Source of the DNA: Fidelibacterota bacterium
GTDB taxonomy: Bacteria; Fidelibacterota; Marinisomatia; SCGC-AAA003-L08; D37C17
Length of the DNA stretch: 64,000 nt
Assembly (NCBI GenBank): GCA_002717625.1
Contig: PBEF01000015.1
Span: forward strand, 25,052 to 89,051
Reading direction: 5' to 3'
The translations under genes were made by a program, and so were the position numbers. The notes under the pieces were generated by a model, which was not told where the DNA came from, did no database searches, and worked only from the letters and a program-made list of their open reading frames with translations. Positions 52,624 to 62,395 of this stretch are shown piece by piece (position 1 is the stretch's first letter; the number at the start of each line of letters is the position of its first letter).

Positions 52624-54423
52624 ATGAAAATATCAAAATACATATATATATTTATATTTGTTTCTTTTTTATTCCCTAAAAAATCTATAGATAAAAAGGT
52701 TGCTAATTTGCTTGATAAAATGACTATGGATGAAAAAATTGGGCAAATGACACAAGTAGATAGACGATTTTTAAATCCACAAGACATTATTGATTTTGGA
52801 ATAGGTTCTATTTTAAGTGGTGGTGGCTCTGTTCCTGAAGACAATTCGATTGAAGGCTGGGCTAATATGTATGATTCATATCAAGAATTAGCGCAACAAA
52901 CACGATTAAAGATTCCTTTAATTTATGGGATAGATGCAGTGCATGGACATAATAATGTTAAAGGTGCAACTATTTTTCCTCACAATATAGGTCTTGGCTG
53001 TACTTTTGATAAAAAATTAGTTTACAAAGTTGCTGATATAACAGCTAGAGAAGTTGCAGCAACAGGTATTGATTGGAATTTTGCTCCTTGCCTTGCAATC
53101 CCTCAAGATGAAAGATGGGGAAGATATTATGAAGGATATTCTGAGGATCCAGACTTAGTAGCTGATTTGGGAACAGCAACAATTAAAGGCTATCAAAATA
53201 AATTAGGAAAAAAACATTCTATTGCAGCATGTGCAAAACATTTCATAGGAGATGGCTCTACTCTTTGGGGTACAGGAGATAATGATTATAAAATTGATCG
53301 TGGAAATGCTGTTATTAGCGATGAAGAGTTATATAATAAACATTTAATTCCATATCAAAAAGCAATTGATAATGGAGTATTAACAGTTATGGCTTCATTT
53401 AATAGTTATAATGGGCTCAAGTGTCATGCTAGTGGATATTTATTTAATGATTTACTTAAAGAAGAATTAGGTTTTGAAGGCTTTGTAATATCTGATTGGA
53501 GAGGAATTGATGAAATACCTGGAGATTATAAGTCTGATATTATAACATCTATTAATGCGGGTATTGATATGGTTATGGTTCCTGGAGATGTTATTTGGGG
53601 CGGTCAAGATTATCATGATTTTTTAAGATTATTTAAGGAAAGTGTTTTAGAAGGTTCAATATCTGAAGAAAGAATTAATGATGCTGTGAGTAGAATTTTA
53701 AAAGTTAAATATATGATGGGTTTATTTGATAATCATTATGCAGATAGAAGTTATATTGATGATTTTGGTTCTAGCAAACATAGAGATGTTGCAAGAGAAG
53801 CAGTTAGAAAGTCTATTGTATTATTAAAAAATGAAGGGATACTCCCTTTATCAAAGGATGTGAAGCATATTCATGTTGCAGGTTTAGGGGCTAATGATAT
53901 TGGAATGCAATGTGGTGGATGGACTATGGAATGGCAAGGTAAATTAGGTGATATTACAAAAGGAACCACAATATTAGAAGGAATTCAATCTGCTGTATTA
54001 AATAATTCTAAAGTAACTTATGATATTAATGGTGAAAATGGACAAAATGCAGATGTAGGTATAATAGTTATAGGTGAAAAGCCATATGCTGAAGGTGTAG
54101 GAGATAGAGAAAATTTAAATCTATCAGAAGAAGATATAGCAACTTTAAAAAATATGCAAAAGTATAATTATCCATTAATTGTTATTATGCTTTCAGGAAG
54201 ACCATTGATGATAAGTGATCAAATAAATAATTGGGATGCTTTTCTTGCAGCATGGTTGCCTGGTACTGAAGGTGATGGAGTATCAGATGTCTTATTTGGA
54301 GACTATAACCCAACGGGAAAATTATCATTTTCATGGCCAAATTCGATATCTCAGATACCACATGATTATCAAGATAAAAAGAATCCTGCCTTATTTGATT
54401 ACAAGTATGGTTTGAATTATTAA
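52624..54423 (+). CDS. Glycoside hydrolase family 3 beta-glucosidase with signal peptide
   Basis: GIDAVHGHNNVKGATIFPHNIGLG, CAKHFIGDG, GFVISDWRGID nucleophile motif, LPGTEGDGVSDVLFGDYNPTGKLSFSWP. Confidence 0.94.
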   Translation: MKISKYIYIFIFVSFLFPKKSIDKKVANLLDKMTMDEKIGQMTQVDRRFLNPQDIIDFGIGSILSGGGSVPEDNSIEGWANMYDSYQELAQQTRLKIPLIYGIDAVHGHNNVKGATIFPHNIGLGCTFDKKLVYKVADITAREVAATGIDWNFAPCLAIPQDERWGRYYEGYSEDPDLVADLGTATIKGYQNKLGKKHSIAACAKHFIGDGSTLWGTGDNDYKIDRGNAVISDEELYNKHLIPYQKAIDNGVLTVMASFNSYNGLKCHASGYLFNDLLKEELGFEGFVISDWRGIDEIPGDYKSDIITSINAGIDMVMVPGDVIWGGQDYHDFLRLFKESVLEGSISEERINDAVSRILKVKYMMGLFDNHYADRSYIDDFGSSKHRDVAREAVRKSIVLLKNEGILPLSKDVKHIHVAGLGANDIGMQCGGWTMEWQGKLGDITKGTTILEGIQSAVLNNSKVTYDINGENGQNADVGIIVIGEKPYAEGVGDRENLNLSEEDIATLKNMQKYNYPLIVIMLSGRPLMISDQINNWDAFLAAWLPGTEGDGVSDVLFGDYNPTGKLSFSWPNSISQIPHDYQDKKNPALFDYKYGLNY

Positions 54424-55503
54424 ATGTACCTTTTTGCTTTATATTGCTTATTGGTTTTTTTTATTGGATGTGAAACATCGGTTGATGATTATAATCCTTT
54501 AAATTTTTCTTGTTTAGAATCTCCAGGCTTAGTTTTAGATCTAACAGGCACATGCTGTTTACCTGAAGAGCGTGATTGTACAAATATTTGTTTTGGAACC
54601 AAACAGGCTGATAATTGTAATGTCTGTGGTGGTAATAATTCTTCTTGTGATATTGCTGGCTGTAATGATCCCCTAGCTCAAAATTATGATGATGGATCTA
54701 CCAGTAATCACAATTGCATATATGATCAAATTGATGATGGTTGGAAATGGGTATGGGGAGATGAATTTAATACTGATATTCTAGATGCGACAAAATGGGA
54801 GCATCAATTTGGGACTGGAACTGATTATGGTTTGTATTTGTGGGGGAATAATGAAGATCAGTATTATACAGATACCCCTAACAATATTCATTTTGATTCT
54901 TGTGGCTCTGATAAATACTGTTTGATTATTGCTGCTCAGCGTGAAACTTATTTTGAATCAGAATATACATCTGCTAGAATTAGATCTGTTGGTTCTGGAA
55001 TTAGGACTTATGGTAGAGTTGATATTAGAGCAAAATTACCTTTAAGTGATGGAACTTGGCCTGCTTTTTGGATGTTGCCTGAAAAATCAGTTTATGGTGG
55101 TTGGCCTGCAAGTGGAGAAATAGATATTATGGAGCATATTGGATGTGATGCTGGAACTATACACGGCTCTATTCATTGCAATAATTATAATCATCAAAAC
55201 GAGAATGGAATTCAAAAAACTGGTTCAAAAGACAATATAAATATTCAAGATTTTAATGTTTATCGTATAGATTGGGATGCTCAATCTATAAAATGGTATA
55301 TTAATGATATTCTTTATTATCAATATGATAATGATACTACAGGTATTGATAGCTGGCCCTTTAATCAAGATTTTTATCTTATTATAAATTTGGCAATAGG
55401 TGGTGTTTGGGGTACTCTGGATGGAACGTGCCCGATTGATTATGGTTCTTTCCCTCAATCAATTCAAATTGATTATGTAAGGTTTTTTGAAAAGATAGAT
55501 TAG
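54424..55503 (+). CDS. GH16 (laminarinase-type) lipoprotein
   Basis: Lipobox-like FFIGC; GDEFNTDILDATKWEHQFGTG; GEIDIMEHIG catalytic motif; starts directly after the GH3 stop. Confidence 0.92.
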   Translation: MYLFALYCLLVFFIGCETSVDDYNPLNFSCLESPGLVLDLTGTCCLPEERDCTNICFGTKQADNCNVCGGNNSSCDIAGCNDPLAQNYDDGSTSNHNCIYDQIDDGWKWVWGDEFNTDILDATKWEHQFGTGTDYGLYLWGNNEDQYYTDTPNNIHFDSCGSDKYCLIIAAQRETYFESEYTSARIRSVGSGIRTYGRVDIRAKLPLSDGTWPAFWMLPEKSVYGGWPASGEIDIMEHIGCDAGTIHGSIHCNNYNHQNENGIQKTGSKDNINIQDFNVYRIDWDAQSIKWYINDILYYQYDNDTTGIDSWPFNQDFYLIINLAIGGVWGTLDGTCPIDYGSFPQSIQIDYVRFFEKID

Positions 55504-56846
55504 TTTACAATAAGGTTTACTATACTAACAACATCTACAATATCTAGATTTCCATCGGAGTTTAAATCGGAGCAATTATTGATTTCGAGATTATTAATAC
55601 CATTAAGTATATAATCTACAAGCTGTACAATATCTACAACATCTACTGATCCATCTTGTGATATATCACCATAAACACATGAACTTTTTTGGTAAACTCT
55701 AACATAATCAATTTCTAATCGTTGAGGAAATAAATCATTGTCTGTATTACATTGCATAAAGTGACTACCTACAGCTAGATTTAATATAATATAGAATTCT
55801 TGGTCATATGGCCATTGTTGCCATCCACCACTTGTTTTAAAGTAAGTTCCTAAATATTCTTCATCTACATAAAAATTTAATTCATTTTCATTCCACTCAG
55901 CTTCATATATATGAAATTCTTGTGTTGCGTTTGTATAAGTGCTGTAGCTAGTAGGAGGAATGCCTCCATTCCAGTTGTATGTGTTATTATGAACTGTAGC
56001 ATGAACATGGTCATTATCGCAACCATAATGTTCCATAATATCTATTTCTCCGCTATTTGGCCATCCTCCATATACGGAATTAGTTGGCATCATCCAAAAT
56101 GCTGGCCATGTTCCTCCTGCATTTGGAACTTTTATTCGAGCAGAAATTTTTCCATAAGTCCAATCACCTTTATCCTTTGTTGTCATTCTTGCAGAAGTAT
56201 AGTTCGATCCAGAATAATTTTCAAATAGAGCTTGAATGACTAGTTTTCCATCCTCAATAAAAGCATTTTCACTTCTAGCTGTATAGTATTGGTGTTCACC
56301 ATTTCCCCAGCCCCAGCTCCCTGTACCTATTTGGAAATTCCATTTTGACTGGTTAATTATATCCCCATTAAATTCATCACTCCAAACCAAGGTATATTCT
56401 CCATCATTTTGATTATTACTATCATCATTATTTTCACATATATTATTACAGGTACCTGCGCAATATGACTGTTCTATATTGTTGGAAGATATTGTGAAGC
56501 CATAGTTTGCCCATTCATCATCAGGATTAAAATCACAATTAGAGCCTAAAGGAGCATTGATTATTTGTCCCCATCCAGACCATCCATCTGCAGATCCTGT
56601 AGTTGCAATCACATATTGATATGTTCCATCTTCAATATTTAGATCACCAGTGAAAATTTGATCATTATCTTGATCAGTTAACGTAACCCCCCATCCAGCC
56701 CAATCATTCCAGCTCCCATTTATTACAATATTATCATATTGATCATTAGGAAAATTTTGATTAGACATATCTATATTAAATGTTACTGTAGCTGATATAG
56801 CTAATGAAATCATTAAAATATATATAGTAAGAGTATTTTTAATCAT
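55500..56846 (-). CDS. GH16 laminarinase-type enzyme with N-terminal CBM-like domain and C-terminal dockerin-like module
   Basis: VTFNIDMSNQNFPNDQ...; SDEFNGDIINQSKWNFQIGTG; GEIDIMEHYG; GDISQDGSVDVVDIVQLVDYIL...SDLNSDGNLDIVDVVSIVNLIVN. Confidence 0.93.
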   Translation of the reverse strand: MIKNTLTIYILMISLAISATVTFNIDMSNQNFPNDQYDNIVINGSWNDWAGWGVTLTDQDNDQIFTGDLNIEDGTYQYVIATTGSADGWSGWGQIINAPLGSNCDFNPDDEWANYGFTISSNNIEQSYCAGTCNNICENNDDSNNQNDGEYTLVWSDEFNGDIINQSKWNFQIGTGSWGWGNGEHQYYTARSENAFIEDGKLVIQALFENYSGSNYTSARMTTKDKGDWTYGKISARIKVPNAGGTWPAFWMMPTNSVYGGWPNSGEIDIMEHYGCDNDHVHATVHNNTYNWNGGIPPTSYSTYTNATQEFHIYEAEWNENELNFYVDEEYLGTYFKTSGGWQQWPYDQEFYIILNLAVGSHFMQCNTDNDLFPQRLEIDYVRVYQKSSCVYGDISQDGSVDVVDIVQLVDYILNGINNLEINNCSDLNSDGNLDIVDVVSIVNLIVN

Positions 56847-56922
56847 TTAACTCATTAAGATAGTTCAATAGTATTAATTTAACATTGCATATTTTATAAA
56901 AAATAATGCAATATATATTAAT

Positions 56923-58233
56923 ATGAAAAGAGTATTAAAAATATTACTATGTGTAACAATGCTAGGTATATCATACCCCTATTGTGTTACATTTAATTTA
57001 GATTTAAATGATTTTACTGATAGTCCAGATGGTAATTGGGTTGTTAGGGCAAATGGCAATTGGAATAATTGGGGTGTTGGAATTACTTTATTTGATGATG
57101 ATGATGATGGTTTGTATACTGTTACTAATTGTAGTTTTTCAACTGGAGAATATCAATTTGTCTATGTTATTACAGGAGAATTTGACCAATGGTCTAATTG
57201 GGGGATAGTCAGTAATCCTCCTATGGGTGGAGATTGTGATTTTAATCCAAATGATACTTATGCTAATTATGGATTTTCAATACAAAATAACAATATAAAC
57301 CTTCAAACTCATAGTTGGAATTGTTGTGGCTTGAATGACTGTGATTATTGGGAGGGTTGTAATTCAGGAGCATTAGCAACAGATCAATCATATTTATATG
57401 GTCGATTTGAAGTAAGGATGAAATCTGCAGATGGAGATGGACTTATTAGTTCTTTCTTTACATATAATACAAATTGGGAGTCTGATTTAGGAAATTTAAA
57501 TTGGAATGAGATTGATATAGAAATGACAGGAAATCGTGATAATAGTGTACAATTCACAACGCATCATCCAGGAGATCCCCATTCTTGGTCAATTGGAGAA
57601 ATTGTAGAGGTAAATTTTAATCCACATTTAGATTTTCATGATTATGCTTTTGAGTGGACCCCTGATTTTATAAAATGGTTTGTTGATGGGCAGGAGGTAT
57701 ACCATCAAGGATATTCGATTGTAAATGATTTAAATTTCTCTCAAAAAATTATGATGAATTTATGGCCTGCTATATGGGAAAATTGGGCTGGAGAATGGGA
57801 TAATCAGGATACTCCAAAACATGCTTATTATGATTATGTTAAATATTATACTTATGATAGCTTAGATGGTAGTTTTAGCCTTTTGTGGGAAGATCATTTT
57901 GATTCATTTGATTCTTATATTTGGGAAGATAATTCTTCTGGTTCTTTTGGAGGGAACCTTTGTTCTTTTTCCCCATCTAATACTAATTTTTATAATGGTC
58001 ATTTAATTCTAAGCTTAACAGATATTAGTCAACAGATTGATTGCAACGAAATCACGGGAGATATTAATATTGATTCTATGGTTGATATTGTTGATATTGT
58101 AGTTCTGGTTGATACTGTTTTGAATAATAATGAATTACAAATTTGTCAAATTCTTTCATCTGATATGGATTTTAATAATGTTTTAAATGTGAGTGATATT
58201 GTATCTTTAATACATATTATTCTTAATGGTTAA
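56923..58233 (+). CDS. GH16-like enzyme with N-terminal CBM-like and C-terminal dockerin-like modules
   Basis: NEIDIEMTG catalytic motif; YGRFEVRMKSADGDGLISSFF; C-terminal GDINIDSMVDIVDIVVLVDTVL... Confidence 0.88.
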   Translation: MKRVLKILLCVTMLGISYPYCVTFNLDLNDFTDSPDGNWVVRANGNWNNWGVGITLFDDDDDGLYTVTNCSFSTGEYQFVYVITGEFDQWSNWGIVSNPPMGGDCDFNPNDTYANYGFSIQNNNINLQTHSWNCCGLNDCDYWEGCNSGALATDQSYLYGRFEVRMKSADGDGLISSFFTYNTNWESDLGNLNWNEIDIEMTGNRDNSVQFTTHHPGDPHSWSIGEIVEVNFNPHLDFHDYAFEWTPDFIKWFVDGQEVYHQGYSIVNDLNFSQKIMMNLWPAIWENWAGEWDNQDTPKHAYYDYVKYYTYDSLDGSFSLLWEDHFDSFDSYIWEDNSSGSFGGNLCSFSPSNTNFYNGHLILSLTDISQQIDCNEITGDINIDSMVDIVDIVVLVDTVLNNNELQICQILSSDMDFNNVLNVSDIVSLIHIILNG

Positions 58234-58235
58234 AT

Positions 58236-59141
58236 ATGAAATATATTGTAGCAATTGATATTGGTGGAACAACATTTAATACTGGAATTTTTTCAGAATC
58301 ACTAAATGAAATTTTTATATCTAATAAAGATAAAATAAGATACTATGATGGCAAAGAGCAGGTTGTGGATGCTATTATTAAACAAGTTAATACTGCAATA
58401 GATGAAAATAATATTATTAGGGATGATATCCTTGGTGTTGGGATTGCCTCTCCAGGACCACTTGATTCTAAAAAAGGTATTATTTTGAATACCCCAAATC
58501 TTAAGATTTTTCAAAATTATAAAATTGTAAATGATTTTACAAAAAAATTAAAAATTGATACCTTTATTGAAAATGATGCGAATCTATTTTCTATAGGAGA
58601 GTGGTATTCTCAATATAGAAAAAATAGTGTTATTATTGGAGTTACTTTGGGGACTGGTTTGGGATTCGGTATGGTTATTAATGGAAAATTATTTACTGGA
58701 GGAAGTGGTTTAGCTATGGAATATGGTTTATCTCCTTTTGATTGGGGACTATGTGAGGAAGCTGTTTGCATTAGGTATATTAGAAAACGAGCAAAAGAAT
58801 TATATGGAGAAGAGCTAAGTCCAAGGGTCGTTGAAGAATATTACCCTAATGATAAAAAAGCTGTTCAGATATATGATGAATATGGTCGCAATTTAGGAAT
58901 TGTATTAAGTCATATTGTTAATATGATAGATCCTCAAATAATAACAATTGGTGGAGGTTTATCTAAAGCGTTTAAATGTTTTGAAGATTCTATGCGTTTA
59001 ACATTAAAAAAACATGCTCCATCGTTTAATCTTAATCCTATTGTTATTTCTCAGAGTATTTTAAGAGAAAGATCGACTATGTTGGGTGCTTCAATGTTGG
59101 TTAAAAATACAAAGGATAAAGAAAGTTTATTTATAATTTAA
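58236..59141 (+). CDS. ROK-family sugar kinase (glucokinase-like)
   Basis: AIDIGGTTFNTGIFS, GVGIASPGPLDSKKG, ENDANLFSIGEW, GVTLGTGLGFGMV; zinc motif lost (GLCEEAVC). Confidence 0.9.
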   Translation: MKYIVAIDIGGTTFNTGIFSESLNEIFISNKDKIRYYDGKEQVVDAIIKQVNTAIDENNIIRDDILGVGIASPGPLDSKKGIILNTPNLKIFQNYKIVNDFTKKLKIDTFIENDANLFSIGEWYSQYRKNSVIIGVTLGTGLGFGMVINGKLFTGGSGLAMEYGLSPFDWGLCEEAVCIRYIRKRAKELYGEELSPRVVEEYYPNDKKAVQIYDEYGRNLGIVLSHIVNMIDPQIITIGGGLSKAFKCFEDSMRLTLKKHAPSFNLNPIVISQSILRERSTMLGASMLVKNTKDKESLFII

Positions 59142-59146
59142 AAGTA

Positions 59147-59983
59147 CTATATTTCTATAGATAACCCTTGATATGCTGCAATAGTATTAATGAATTTTTT
59201 TTGCGCATTTTTTTCATTTATTTCTACTTGAGAATCATCATAATCGGGGCAATAATGAAATAAAACGAGCTGTTTTACTTCAGCTGTAATAGCTACATCT
59301 GCTGCTTGTTTCCAACTGCTATGACCCCAGCCTTTATAGTTTGTAAAATCTTTAATACTGAAATGTGAATCATGGATTAGTATATCGCATCCTTGTGCAA
59401 TGTTCACTACATTTTTATTTAATCTTCCTTCAGGATGTTCGCAATCAGTAATATATACAATTTGTTTATTTTTTGTATCTACTTTAAATGAGTTGGCTCC
59501 ATTTGGATGTGGATGGAGGGAATAGTGAATTTTATTTTCATTCAGTTTAATTGATTTTATTTGATTGGAACTTTCTGGTAAATCAATAAAATTAATTTTT
59601 GCTTTATATATATCCTTTTCTACAGGCCAGAAGCTTTTATTGATTAATGCATTTGATAATTCAGACAGTGATGTTTTTTTATTGTATCCATAAATATTTA
59701 TTGTGTATTTAGCATCATATAGAGGTTTAAAATATAGAAATCCTATAATGTGATCCCAATGGTAGTGGCTTAAAAAAATATTGATTTCTTTTGGATACGA
59801 TGAATCTTTAATTATTTCTTCACCAAGCCTTCTAATACCTGTTCCCATATCAAGAATAATAACATCATTTTGGGATGTCCTGATTTCTACGCAGGATGTA
59901 TCTCCTCCATATTTCATTTTATTTTGATCAGGAGTTGGATTTGAGCCTCTAACTCCCCAAAATTTGATATAAGCTTTATTCAA
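59147..59983 (-). CDS. MBL-fold metallo-hydrolase
   Basis: FWGVRGSNPTPDQ, FLSHYHWDHIIGF, DCEHPEG, HDSHFS. Confidence 0.88.
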   Translation of the reverse strand: MNKAYIKFWGVRGSNPTPDQNKMKYGGDTSCVEIRTSQNDVIILDMGTGIRRLGEEIIKDSSYPKEINIFLSHYHWDHIIGFLYFKPLYDAKYTINIYGYNKKTSLSELSNALINKSFWPVEKDIYKAKINFIDLPESSNQIKSIKLNENKIHYSLHPHPNGANSFKVDTKNKQIVYITDCEHPEGRLNKNVVNIAQGCDILIHDSHFSIKDFTNYKGWGHSSWKQAADVAITAEVKQLVLFHYCPDYDDSQVEINEKNAQKKFINTIAAYQGLSIEI

Positions 59984-60086
59984 AATAGTTTTTAATAATA
60001 TTTATAATTAATTAGATAATTAATTTAATGTTATCTAATATATAATATAAAGTATATGTAATTAAAATCTAACTAAAGTTATTATT

Positions 60087-60773
60087 ATGCAACAAGCATC
60101 AGATAGACTCTATATTATATTATCAGGAGTATTTATAGCTTCATTGATTTCTTGCAATTTGATATTCCAAAAATTTTTTCAAATAGATATATGGATTCCT
60201 TTTGTTGGTTCTTATACTTTTGAGCAATCTGTAGGTTTACTTCCATATCCTATTACTTTTATTGTTACCGATATTATTTCTGAAATATATGGACGTGAAA
60301 AAGCAAATAGAGTAGTAACCTCTGGATTGATTGCAAGTTTATTTATGCTTATTGTGATAACTGTTTCTGATATATCTACAGCAACACCTTGGTCTCCTGT
60401 TGATGATCAAACGTTTAGCAAGGTTTTTGGTTTATCGGGAGCTGCTGTTTTTTCTTCAATGATGGCTTATTTGATTGCTCAATATTTAGATGTTAGAGTC
60501 TTTCATTTTTGGAAGAACTTAACTGGAGGGAAACATTTGTGGCTTAGGAATAATGCATCTACTGTTTTTTCTCAATTTGTAGATACATTTTCTGTTTTAT
60601 TTCTTTTATGTTTTTTAGATGTTATAGCATGGGATCGTTTTTCCACCTTGCTTTTAAATGGTTTTTTATTTAAAGTTTTTTTTGCAGCTTTTGATACACC
60701 TATAATTTATGGACTAACATATATAATACGTAAAAAACTTGGTTTGCAATTTGGCGAAGAAGTTAAATCGTAA
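60087..60773 (+). CDS. Queuosine precursor transporter (YhhQ/VUT family)
   Basis: PITFIVTDIISEIYGREKANRVV; hydrophobic; NNASTVFSQFVDTFSVLF. Confidence 0.88.
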   Translation: MQQASDRLYIILSGVFIASLISCNLIFQKFFQIDIWIPFVGSYTFEQSVGLLPYPITFIVTDIISEIYGREKANRVVTSGLIASLFMLIVITVSDISTATPWSPVDDQTFSKVFGLSGAAVFSSMMAYLIAQYLDVRVFHFWKNLTGGKHLWLRNNASTVFSQFVDTFSVLFLLCFLDVIAWDRFSTLLLNGFLFKVFFAAFDTPIIYGLTYIIRKKLGLQFGEEVKS

Positions 60774-62051
60774 TTAATCTAAAATTATATTAATCAACTC
60801 TACAGCATCTACTATATTCATAAAACTATCAGTGTTGACATCTAATTTATGTTTTTCAAATAGACTTGAATTTTCAGAATTATCATATAATATATAGTTG
60901 ATTAAGAATATTATGTCAATAATATCAACAGTATTATCTAGGTTGCTATCACCTTTAATTAGGTTGATATTAAAATCCCAATCATTTTTTGTTGCTCTAT
61001 ATGTATAATATCCTGGAGGATATGTTAATTCAAATACGATATTTTTATCATAATCAACTTCCATTATATATGATCCAATATTTAGGATATTGGTTTCAAA
61101 GAAGAAGCCCCAATTAATTAATGTATTATTATTAGGTAATCGCTGTACGCTTCCCATAGACATTGCAACAATACTATCAGGATGCGTGTACTCCCAGACT
61201 AATCGTGCTGTTTTATCATCTTCATCAATTTGATACTCAACTGCTCTTGAAAGCATAGGCTGATGTTGTGTCCCATTATCAAATAAAGTAATATTGCCGT
61301 TAAAGATTCTTCTTACATCATGCTGTTTGTTAAATCCCCCTAAGGGATCATCAATAAAAGTAAATTCATTTAGGGGCCCTCCCATAATCCAAATAATTTC
61401 TCCAGTTGTTCTATCAAGCTTAAAAATTTCATTGCTTGTTCTATTTGAAATTAGAAGATTGTTATCAAAGTCTATTTCAATACTATTCCCATGCATAAAT
61501 GTTATTTGCGGGTTATTTAAATTAATATTAGGATAATCATGTAATGATAAGTGATTAAGAGCATTCCAATTTAGTATAAGATTGTTGTCTCTATCAAATT
61601 CTTGAATAACTAAAATATCTCTAATTAACTGAGGCATGCTTGATCCTAAATCAACCCAAGTTGAATCATAACATTGCAATATATATCCTCCATCATCTAG
61701 TAATCTAATATCGTGATAATCTGTTATTCCATTCAAGCATTGCAATGTGTCAACCTCTTGCATAGCATTATTTGCAACAATCCAGTGCTTATATATTTTA
61801 TCATAATATGTGAGATTTTGATTATTATTACGAAAATCAAAACCTTGCTGGCCACTATTAACGTGCCAATATAATGATAAATCTGGATTCATTATTCCTA
61901 TATGTGACTGCTCTCCAGACATAGAATGAATGAATAATTTTGAATTAAAAGGACTTTCATTGATAGTGATGTTATGTTCAGGATAATCACATAGCCCCAA
62001 GCTTAATACTAAGGTAAAAGTTGTAAATAATATTAGTATTTTATATTTCAT
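60774..62051 (-). CDS. Arylsulfotransferase (ASST)-like protein with C-terminal dockerin-like module
   Basis: HGNSIEIDFDNNLLISNRTSNEIFKLDRTTGEIIWIMGG, QHDVRRIFNGNITLFDNG; C-terminal GDSNLDNTVDIIDIIFLINYIL... Confidence 0.8.
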   Translation of the reverse strand: MKYKILILFTTFTLVLSLGLCDYPEHNITINESPFNSKLFIHSMSGEQSHIGIMNPDLSLYWHVNSGQQGFDFRNNNQNLTYYDKIYKHWIVANNAMQEVDTLQCLNGITDYHDIRLLDDGGYILQCYDSTWVDLGSSMPQLIRDILVIQEFDRDNNLILNWNALNHLSLHDYPNINLNNPQITFMHGNSIEIDFDNNLLISNRTSNEIFKLDRTTGEIIWIMGGPLNEFTFIDDPLGGFNKQHDVRRIFNGNITLFDNGTQHQPMLSRAVEYQIDEDDKTARLVWEYTHPDSIVAMSMGSVQRLPNNNTLINWGFFFETNILNIGSYIMEVDYDKNIVFELTYPPGYYTYRATKNDWDFNINLIKGDSNLDNTVDIIDIIFLINYILYDNSENSSLFEKHKLDVNTDSFMNIVDAVELINIILD

Positions 62052-62270
62052 AGTGATAGTCTAATAATAAAAAAATAATATTTTTATCATTTTATAATAT
62101 TTGTTACTTATTGATACAAAAAATAAAGTGTAAATATTAAAATAAGTACTCTTAAAATTACAAAAATCAAAAAAAGTTGTGGATTATAAAAAAATTTTTA
62201 TTATATTGTTATCCCGCTAATAAGTGGGAGGATGATACTTTTATATAAAATTTGACCTTGCCAAGAGATA

Positions 62271-62284
62271 GTGACATATGTCAC
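62271..62284. promoter_or_regulatory. CRP/FNR-family-like operator palindrome
   Basis: GTGACATATGTCAC perfect 14-bp palindrome within aGTGA-N6-TCACa, matching TGTGA-N6-TCACA at 9/10 positions. Confidence 0.4.
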
Positions 62285-62395
62285 AATTTCAATGTTTTTT
62301 TGGCTATAAATTTTTTGTGTAGAATTAATTAAATAAAAGAATTATTGTATTTATTGAAAGTAAAAAAGTTAAATAATAACGAGGAGGAGTAGATT

